Origin: Methanothrix sp.
Lineage (GTDB): Archaea > Halobacteriota > Methanosarcinia > Methanotrichales > Methanotrichaceae
Assembly: GCA_028708055.1 (NCBI GenBank)
Contig: JAQVZT010000090.1
Span: 1 to 9,078 of the forward strand
Length of the DNA: 9,078 nucleotides
Reading direction: 5' to 3'
Shown: positions 4,381 to 9,078 of the stretch, in pieces
How positions within the stretch are numbered: position 1 is the stretch's first letter
How the letters are laid out: each line of letters starts with the position of its first letter
The notes under the pieces: model-generated
Told to the model about the DNA's origin: nothing
The model's input: the letters and a program-made list of their open reading frames with translations, nothing else
The model's database searches: none
Translations under genes and position numbers: made by a program

Positions 4381-5739
4381 TCAATATTCTTCAAGCTTTA
4401 ATTTATCAAATAGACCTTCAGACTCATTTTGCGTTGCATCGGGTGTATGCAGAAAAATATCAAGCTGATGTCCTAGGAGTCGTTCTTGTGTTTTTAGCAG
4501 GCATTTTGATTCCTTATCTTGAATTCTTTCAAATAAGCCTTTTGCGTCTTCAAATGTTAGTCTGTTGAAATCAACTTGCTCTCCTTCATATTTCAAATTA
4601 CCATTATATATTCTTGCTCGACGTTCATATCTTTTAAAATTATTAAAACTTTTCAATCTAATAATTAAATTTTTTATACTTAAGTGCTTAGTTATTTGAT
4701 CCATATAGTCTAGAATGTTAATTCTATCATTCCAAAAGAATGAAGGAACAATATATGCAATAGATTTGAATGAATAATACTTATTTAATTTAATCTCTGC
4801 TAGAATGATTTTTTCTAAGTTTTCTCGCGATAGACGGGCTGCCCAATAGTGAGTAAATCCTCCTGTATAGAGAGCACTATGGAGGCAAAAAATCGATAGA
4901 TCTTCATTCCATTCAGACTTATCCGAGTCAAAATACCATTTTGAAAGTAGACTCCGTTCAACTCTATGCTCATAATTGCTTTTCCATGTCTTTAATTGAG
5001 CCGTTGCTTCTTGAATTGCATCGACAAAAGGTTCATCGTCCAAGACTGGCTTAATTGGGATGGCCTCTGGATTATTAGGATCGAGCTTAACTGAAAGATT
5101 TATTTTGGTTTTTCCAGGTGGGATAATATTAATTGCTGAACCTTGTGGTGCGTAGGCCACCTTTTCTATTTTTGCAATAAGGCCTCTAACATGCTGCATT
5201 GTTATATTTTCAATAATTTTATTTAATTCATACTGACTAGCAGGTCTACTTTCAGAATGAGACCTTACATATAAAACTCCTTCCCGAAAAACAACTGTCG
5301 GTTTGCCCTTATTATCATATTGACCGTTTTTATCAAAAATAATTAGATGACCAGTTGGTTTTATTCTCAAACCATATATCTTGCGCCCTTGGCAATTAAC
5401 AACTGTACACTCAACGGGAAGTTCATTTGAAATATATTTATTGAGCTTGTCTTGAATTCTTGAAGGATCAAATAGTTTTTCTGTTTTCATATCACAACCT
5501 TTGATATTACCATTATTATCCACACCATAAATTAATAGTGAGCAGCCTGAATTATTTGCCGCCACGATATCCTTGCATAAATCAAGCCAATGCTTTGGGG
5601 AATCTTCAAATGTCTCTTTAAAATCTATTAAGCTTTTTTCATTCCTGCATCCTTTTCGGGCAAAATTTTTAATTATATTTTCTAAATCAACGGATGAAAG
5701 TGATTTATCTTGACGAATGACCTGCAATTGTGATTCCAT
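4381..5739 (-). CDS. Schlafen/AlbA_2-domain protein, probable defence gene
   Basis: From ATG 5739 the product is 452 residues. Residues 34-165 form an AlbA_2 (Schlafen-type, AAA_4) domain: 'EKSLIDFKETF', 'LCKDIVAANNSGCSLLIYGVDNNGNIKG', 'DPSRIQDKLNKYIS' and the closing 'FREGVLYVRSHSESRPAS'. Such domains bind nucleic acid, and in some relatives cleave RNA; many bacterial and archaeal versions lie in defence islands. Residues 180-452 match nothing I recognise: a proline-rich link, then an alpha/beta-looking region rich in Tyr, Trp and Lys, with no transmembrane segment and no visible nuclease or ATPase motif. The frame opens at 5766, but GAGG six bases before ATG 5739 decides the start. The gene is visibly more AT-rich than all its neighbours, a sign of recent transfer. 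It has its own promoter and no operon partner. Confidence 0.75.
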   Translation of the reverse strand: MESQLQVIRQDKSLSSVDLENIIKNFARKGCRNEKSLIDFKETFEDSPKHWLDLCKDIVAANNSGCSLLIYGVDNNGNIKGCDMKTEKLFDPSRIQDKLNKYISNELPVECTVVNCQGRKIYGLRIKPTGHLIIFDKNGQYDNKGKPTVVFREGVLYVRSHSESRPASQYELNKIIENITMQHVRGLIAKIEKVAYAPQGSAINIIPPGKTKINLSVKLDPNNPEAIPIKPVLDDEPFVDAIQEATAQLKTWKSNYEHRVERSLLSKWYFDSDKSEWNEDLSIFCLHSALYTGGFTHYWAARLSRENLEKIILAEIKLNKYYSFKSIAYIVPSFFWNDRINILDYMDQITKHLSIKNLIIRLKSFNNFKRYERRARIYNGNLKYEGEQVDFNRLTFEDAKGLFERIQDKESKCLLKTQERLLGHQLDIFLHTPDATQNESEGLFDKLKLEEY

Positions 5740-5780
5740 ATTAATCCTCTTGGTCATCCAAAGCAACTAAGATGAAGTAT

Positions 5781-5790
5781 CATATTATAT
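5781..5790 (-). promoter_or_regulatory. TATA box of the Schlafen-domain gene
   Basis: The minus strand reads ATATAATATG. Transcription about 26 bases downstream would begin near 5758, leaving a short leader that contains the AAGAGG ribosome site before ATG 5739. Confidence 0.5.
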
Positions 5791-5810
5791 GAGCACCTTA
5801 AAGATTCTTG

Positions 5811-5827
5811 CAAAAATATATAAAATG
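5811..5827 (-). terminator. T-rich terminator after tyrS
   Basis: On the minus strand, just past the tyrS stop, the sequence is ATTTTATATATTTTTG, an oligo-T tract of the kind that ends archaeal transcription without a hairpin. Confidence 0.4.
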
Positions 5828-5830
5828 TTT

Positions 5831-6790
5831 TCACCCCACCATCTTCTCCCTCACCGGCGCCAGTATCTCGTTCATGCACTCCGCCGCTGCCTTCTTGAGG
5901 TCCATCGGATGCATCGCCCCGGATACGAAGTCCGCCTCCAGCGCCTCGTAGTTCTGATAGGAGACATCCCCTCCGAACTTGGCCGGCCTCTTGATGGTCA
6001 TGCCAGCTTCCATGCGTGGGAAGACGTGATACTTGCATATGGCCAAGACCGGATTGTTCTCCACCACCTTGGCAGGACAGTAGGCGCTCTTGATCTTCTT
6101 TTCCACGTCCTCAGCCGGCTCGTCCACCGCAATGTTGTTTCCCTTGGAGGAGGACATCTTCTCGCCGTTCAGTCCCGGAATGAGCGGAGTATGCATGCAC
6201 ACCGGCGCGGGCAGGCCCAGACGCGGGAGTTCCTCGCGGGCCAGCATGTGAATCTTCCTCTGGTCGATGCCACCTACCGCCAGGTCGATCTTCAGGTCGG
6301 CGATGTCGATAGCCTGCATGAGCGGATAGATCATCTGGGAGACCATGGGGTTCTCCGCATTTCTGCTCACTTCATCCATGCTCCGCCGGGCTCGGTTGAG
6401 GGTTGTATTCCTGGCCATCTGAAGGATCTTGAGCATGTAGTCCGGCTTGAGCTGATAGTCGGTGCCGTAAACAAACTGCGTCCTCTCCGGGTCCAGGCCC
6501 AGGGCCATGAAGCAGTCCCGGTTGTAGTCTGCAATCTTCCGCACCTCTTCCAGAGATCCCTTTTCGTTGAGGAAGGCGTGCAGATCGGCCAGCAGGACCA
6601 CGACATCAAAGCCCGCCTTCTGCAGATCCAGGAGCTTATTGGCTGTGAGCATGTGGCCCAGATGCACCTTGCCGCTTGTCTCGTAGCCGACATAGGCGCG
6701 CGGCCTGCTACCCTGCTCTAGAAGGCCCTTGAGTTCGTCCACCGTCACTATCTCTTCAGTATTTCTCATCACCAGCTCAAGCTTATCCAA
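5831..6790 (-). CDS. tyrS: Tyrosyl-tRNA synthetase (archaeal type)
   Basis: This 319-residue class I synthetase charges tRNA-Tyr with tyrosine in the cytoplasm. The HIGH signature is HLGH (43-46), the KMSKS signature is KMSSS (211-215), and tyrosine pocket residues are in place: Tyr33 before 'YETSGK', Tyr155 and Gln159 in 'YPLMQAID', Asp162. 'GGIDQRKIHMLARE' precedes the second half. The protein aligns along its length with the M. jannaschii enzyme as I remember it, including the compact C-terminal domain without an S4 domain that distinguishes archaeal from bacterial enzymes. The start is TTG at 6790-6788: its 'MDKLELVMRNTEEI' matches the conserved family N-terminus (MDEFEMIKRNTSEI in M. jannaschii), whereas the first ATG (6769) would drop seven conserved residues. 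GGTGA seven bases upstream can serve as ribosome site. Confidence 0.97.
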   Translation of the reverse strand: MDKLELVMRNTEEIVTVDELKGLLEQGSRPRAYVGYETSGKVHLGHMLTANKLLDLQKAGFDVVVLLADLHAFLNEKGSLEEVRKIADYNRDCFMALGLDPERTQFVYGTDYQLKPDYMLKILQMARNTTLNRARRSMDEVSRNAENPMVSQMIYPLMQAIDIADLKIDLAVGGIDQRKIHMLAREELPRLGLPAPVCMHTPLIPGLNGEKMSSSKGNNIAVDEPAEDVEKKIKSAYCPAKVVENNPVLAICKYHVFPRMEAGMTIKRPAKFGGDVSYQNYEALEADFVSGAMHPMDLKKAAAECMNEILAPVREKMVG

Positions 6791-6822
6791 TGCACATTCA
6801 CCACCCCCACAGAGGAATGGGG

Positions 6823-6833
6823 ATGTATAATGC
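6823..6833 (-). promoter_or_regulatory. tyrS: tyrS promoter TATA box
   Basis: The minus strand reads CATTATACATC, preceded by an A-rich BRE-like ACCAAAAG. The expected transcript start near 6802 leaves a leader of about 12 bases before the TTG start codon. Confidence 0.5.
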
Positions 6834-6847
6834 TTTTGGTTCGGAGG

Positions 6848-6867
6848 TTTTATCCCGCAAGGGAAAA
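6848..6867. other. Hairpin with GCAA tetraloop in the divergent promoter region
   Basis: TCCC (6853-6856) and GGGA (6861-6864) pair around a GCAA loop. Past a one-base bulge, TTT (6849-6851) pairs with AAA (6865-6867). It lies between the TATA boxes of tyrS and the small membrane protein gene, so neither predicted transcript includes it. It may be a protein-binding site or chance. Confidence 0.3.
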
Positions 6868-6868
6868 C

Positions 6869-6875
6869 ATTAATA
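6869..6875 (+). promoter_or_regulatory. TATA box of the small membrane protein gene
   Basis: ATTAATA is centred 26 bases before ATG 6898, so transcription should begin at or next to the start codon, giving a leaderless mRNA. Confidence 0.45.
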
Positions 6876-6897
6876 CCACCGTTGCTGATGTCCAGGC

Positions 6898-7080
6898 ATG
6901 CAAAGGCGTAATTTCAGCCTGCCGCGCCCGGCCCTGAGCCGCGAGAAGAATCTGGTCCTGATACTGCTGGCGGTTCTCACAGCAGTTCTCCTCTGGAACA
7001 CCTTCTGGTGGCTCATGCGAATAGTGCTCTTTGTGGTGATAGTTTACATAATTTATCAGATTCTAAAGCACTACTTCTAG
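6898..7080 (+). CDS. Small membrane protein, 60 aa, function unknown
   Basis: After a basic, proline-containing head (MQRRNFSLPRPALSREKN) the rest is hydrophobic: residues 18-36 (LVLILLAVLTAVLLWNTF) and 41-56 (RIVLFVVIVYIIYQIL) can form two membrane helices with a short turn, or one long kinked helix, ending KHYF. The positive head suggests that the N-terminus stays in the cytoplasm. The gene has a TATA box at leaderless distance, points away from tyrS, and is the only plus-strand gene in the right half. The composition and promoter make it a real gene, but I do not recognise a family. Confidence 0.65.
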   Translation: MQRRNFSLPRPALSREKNLVLILLAVLTAVLLWNTFWWLMRIVLFVVIVYIIYQILKHYF

Positions 7081-7179
7081 GGTTCGAAAAAGGCAGCGGA
7101 GATCTTTTAGCTGAAATAGGCATCCATAATAAGCAATCCATATTTACAGAGTCCGAGCAGTTAGCCGGCTTACGGATCC

Positions 7180-7860
7180 CTATTTGCAGCCCGGCCAGAG
7201 CTTTCTGGCCTTCCCCAGATCTTCTCTGGTATTCAGATTAAAGAAGCTGAGGAGATCGGGATCGATGGGGCGCAGCTCTGCAACAGGAATTCTTTTGACG
7301 GCAATCTCCTGAAGCGGGAAAAAGATCCCGCGCTCGGACCTCTCCAGAGCCCTCTCGCAGGCAGATAGCATCTTCTCCCGGCGGTAGACGCTATGAAGCG
7401 GCTCGAAATATCCATTTGGCCGCACCGGCACCGCCGCATCATAGCTTTCCTCATTTGCCAGCTCAAAGAGCCTCTCGATGACTTCAGGATTCAAGAAGGG
7501 AAGGTCGCATCCTGTGGCGAAAACAAGGTTCCCGCGGGCTTTCTCCATCCCTGCCAGAAGGCCTGCCACCGGCCCGAATCCCGCCACCTGATCCCAGGTG
7601 AAGGCGACTTCGGGCGCAGCTTGCGGCTTGATTCTCATTTCGGGCTCTACAATTGGAGCGGAATTCAAGAAATTTGAGATCGTCTCCTCCAGCCGCTCAG
7701 CGTGAGTCCGGTTCTGTGCCACTATTACTATCTCATCCACGATCTGATAGAGTTTTTCCGCCGTCCAGCAGATGAGCGGCTTACCATCAAACTCCAGGAG
7801 AGCCTTTTCCTCACCCAGTCGCCGCGCTCTGCCCCCGGCCAGTATCACTGCGGAGCGCAT
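7180..7860 (-). CDS. mobA: Molybdenum cofactor guanylyltransferase MobA
   Basis: The 226-residue protein is a nucleotidyltransferase of the MobA type, which joins GMP from GTP to molybdopterin to make the dinucleotide cofactor used by formate dehydrogenases and formylmethanofuran dehydrogenases. The N-terminal signature 'LAGGRARRLGEEKALL' (residues 7-22) binds the nucleotide. 'FGPVAGLLAGM' (95-105), 'ATGCDLPFLNP' with metal-binding Asp119, and 'RPNGYFEPLHSVY' (147-159) follow in family order, and 'FFNLNTREDL' closes the fold. Residues 70-90 are slightly longer than in the E. coli protein. It overlaps the upstream DUF2121 gene by 16 bases, so both are on one transcript. Tungsten or molybdenum cofactor use fits a methanogen. 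A different NTP transferase specificity cannot be ruled out from sequence. Confidence 0.88.
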   Translation of the reverse strand: MRSAVILAGGRARRLGEEKALLEFDGKPLICWTAEKLYQIVDEIVIVAQNRTHAERLEETISNFLNSAPIVEPEMRIKPQAAPEVAFTWDQVAGFGPVAGLLAGMEKARGNLVFATGCDLPFLNPEVIERLFELANEESYDAAVPVRPNGYFEPLHSVYRREKMLSACERALERSERGIFFPLQEIAVKRIPVAELRPIDPDLLSFFNLNTREDLGKARKLWPGCK

Positions 7861-8480
7861 AGCCTCCAGCCGCTCTCTTTGCAGTCCTCCTCCAGAGCCT
7901 TGAGAATGGCTGCTCTGGGATCGGGCTGCTTGGTATCGCTTCGCAGAACCGTGCTCTCCCGGCTTACCGATGCAGTGCTCTCTCCGGCCTTGACCAGTAT
8001 GCTCTTGATGAGCAGCTCATTTACTTTTCCGCCCGCCTTTCTGGCCTCGTCATAAGCCAGCTTCTGAGTAAAGCGATTGCCGAAGATCGTGCACCCAATA
8101 CCGTCCCAGGCTCTGATTCGCGCTTCGCCAGTTGCTTTGCCATCTGCATTTCCATTAGCGATTCCGCCGCTGGTGATATCTACCTGCAGGCTGGCTCCGG
8201 GCGTGAGATAAATTCTCCGCCGCCGAGACTGCACCACAGAGATCTCGGTGACCTCACCCACCAGCAGATCCCCCCGCCTCCAGACCTTCTCCCTGTTGCT
8301 GGTGATCTGCAAAGCAGCTCCAAGCTCTCTGGCTCTATTCAAAAGCTGCTGATCATCTTTAATCTGCCCGGAATACAGCTCCTCTTCCAGCGTGGGGCAG
8401 GAGCCCAGAAAGGCGATGGCTCTTCTATCGGCTCCTATCACAGCCTCCCGGCTGGCTGCCAGTGCAATGACCAGGGACAT
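7845..8480 (-). CDS. Connectase-like protein (DUF2121, proteasome beta-related)
   Basis: The 211-residue protein belongs to DUF2121, a methanogen family related to proteasome beta subunits. Its studied member in M. jannaschii, connectase, is a protein ligase that recognises a KDPGA motif in MtrA of the methyl-transfer complex. Aligned without Met, SLVIALAASREAVIGAD17RR follows the proteasome pattern in which residue 1 is the nucleophile (here Ser) and Asp17 is catalytic. 'LEEELYSG', 'GDLLVGEV' and 'RRRRIYLTPGASLQVDI' are further family segments as I remember them. There is no lysine before residue 41, whereas proteasomes need Lys33, so activity is uncertain. The protein has little beyond the Ntn-like domain. 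ATG 8480 leaves Ser as the second residue, as the mechanism demands, which supports this start. No clear ribosome site is seen. It is first in an operon with mobA. Confidence 0.85.
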   Translation of the reverse strand: MSLVIALAASREAVIGADRRAIAFLGSCPTLEEELYSGQIKDDQQLLNRARELGAALQITSNREKVWRRGDLLVGEVTEISVVQSRRRRIYLTPGASLQVDITSGGIANGNADGKATGEARIRAWDGIGCTIFGNRFTQKLAYDEARKAGGKVNELLIKSILVKAGESTASVSRESTVLRSDTKQPDPRAAILKALEEDCKESGWRLCAPQ

Positions 8481-8596
8481 TTCGGATCAACTCGGTAGCT
8501 GAAGCATTCTTTGGCCTTTCAGCCTTTTAGCAGCGTTTCCCTTCGTGTCTCATATGATGAATCCTTTGCTCTTGGATTTTGCCGCAGGATTTGCTA

Positions 8597-9076
8597 TCAC
8601 AGGACCAGGGTGCTGAGAAAGAGGAGCAGATTGCCAAAGGTAAAGAGCAGGATTGCAATTGCGCCAATCATCTTCTTGGGCGTGGACCGCGCCAGGTAAA
8701 GGATCATAAACATGACCGCGAGGATTGCCAGAGATGTCAGCAGCGCTCTGCGCAGAGGCAATAGGATGATCTTTGCGAAATCGAAATAGTATATGATGTA
8801 TTCTCGCAAGGTTGATGTGGAATAAAATATTTCTTGATAGATGGAGAAGGATATGACCAGCAAGAGCACAAAGACTATCAATCTTCTATTCCATTTTGCA
8901 AATGTCTTGATATTCTTGGAGAGCCTGCTGTAGGCATTCGATAAATGAGTTTCCAAATAGCTATTTATTTTATTGATTTTGTCATTGATAAGGAAGTACT
9001 CCGAAGCCAGAAGTACGCCTGCGAAAAAGTTTGCTATTATCCCCGCCTGCTCTAGAGTTGCGGAATCCAGGCCGGA
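8597..9076 (-). CDS. Four-helix membrane protein, incomplete at the right edge
   Basis: The reading frame stays open from the window edge to the stop at 8597, giving 160 codons without an ATG before 8956; the codon there is an internal TTG rather than a start, so the true start lies beyond the window. Four hydrophobic segments are visible: AGIIANFFAGVLLASEYF (residues 11-28 from the edge), RRLIVFVLLLVISFSIY, ALLTSLAILAVMFMILYLA, and MIGAIAILLFTFGNLLLFLSTL at the very C-terminus. Between the first two lies a charged, soluble stretch (NDKINKINSYLETHL and on). No transporter or enzyme motif is seen, and I do not recognise the family. It precedes the DUF2121 gene on the same strand with 116 bases between, so the two could be separately transcribed. 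Confidence 0.65.
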   Translation of the reverse strand, partial: SGLDSATLEQAGIIANFFAGVLLASEYFLINDKINKINSYLETHLSNAYSRLSKNIKTFAKWNRRLIVFVLLLVISFSIYQEIFYSTSTLREYIIYYFDFAKIILLPLRRALLTSLAILAVMFMILYLARSTPKKMIGAIAILLFTFGNLLLFLSTLVL

Positions 9077-9078
9077 TA

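Noticed and set aside
5789..6721. 310-codon plus-strand open frame
   Set aside because: It is antisense to tyrS, which has complete synthetase motifs; the His/Arg/Leu-rich product is a codon-bias shadow.
7081..7179. Possible RNA gene between the small membrane protein and mobA
   Set aside because: No tRNA-like or other stable fold is evident in about 100 bases.
7393..8055. Plus-strand frames over mobA and the DUF2121 gene
   Set aside because: They are antisense shadows of two well-supported genes.
8520..8535. Terminator-like hairpin GGCCTTTCAGCC followed by TTTT on plus (about 8513-8529)
   Set aside because: No plus-strand gene ends here, the stem is only three or four base pairs, and the flanking genes run on minus.

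Overview
The window looks like a chromosome segment of a methanogenic archaeon, probably of the Methanosarcinales/Methanothrix type. Evidence: an archaeal-type tyrosyl-tRNA synthetase (319 aa), a DUF2121 (connectase-like) protein, which is a methanogen family, TATA-box promoters about 25 nt before several genes, and a probable ISL3-type transposase start. The genus is an inference; nothing here fixes it.

Left part (1-4380): an accessory island of small toxin-antitoxin (TA) type modules. In order: the first codons of an ISL3-like transposase running off the left edge (minus); a small winged-helix gene whose frame is broken by TGA; a 640-base stretch of debris; an AF2212-like (DUF104) antitoxin on plus, followed by what looks like a beheaded VapC/PIN toxin; then, all on minus, a HicB-HicA pair, an MntA-HepT (nucleotidyltransferase/HEPN) pair, a DUF4258-DUF2283 pair and a second HicB-HicA pair. 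Each pair is compact, with 4-base or 23-base overlaps. Between the modules lie five related, very GC-rich repeat elements (A-E, near 584, 1807, 2754, 3543 and 4291), all in the same orientation. They are not explained by any gene and make the array look like a row of repeat-bounded cassettes.

Middle (4381-5739): an AT-rich gene for a 452-aa protein with an N-terminal Schlafen/AlbA_2 domain and an unrecognised C-terminal half, with its own TATA box and Shine-Dalgarno site. It is probably a recently acquired defence-type gene. It sits directly between the TA array and the core gene tyrS.

Right part (5831-9078): ordinary chromosome. tyrS (minus, TTG start) is divergent from a 60-aa membrane protein gene (plus, apparently leaderless). 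Then, on minus, come a four-helix membrane protein (incomplete at the right edge), the DUF2121/connectase-like gene and mobA, the last two overlapping by 16 bases. The connectase homologue keeps the proteasome-like N-terminus (Ser after Met, Asp17) but has no lysine in its first 40 residues.
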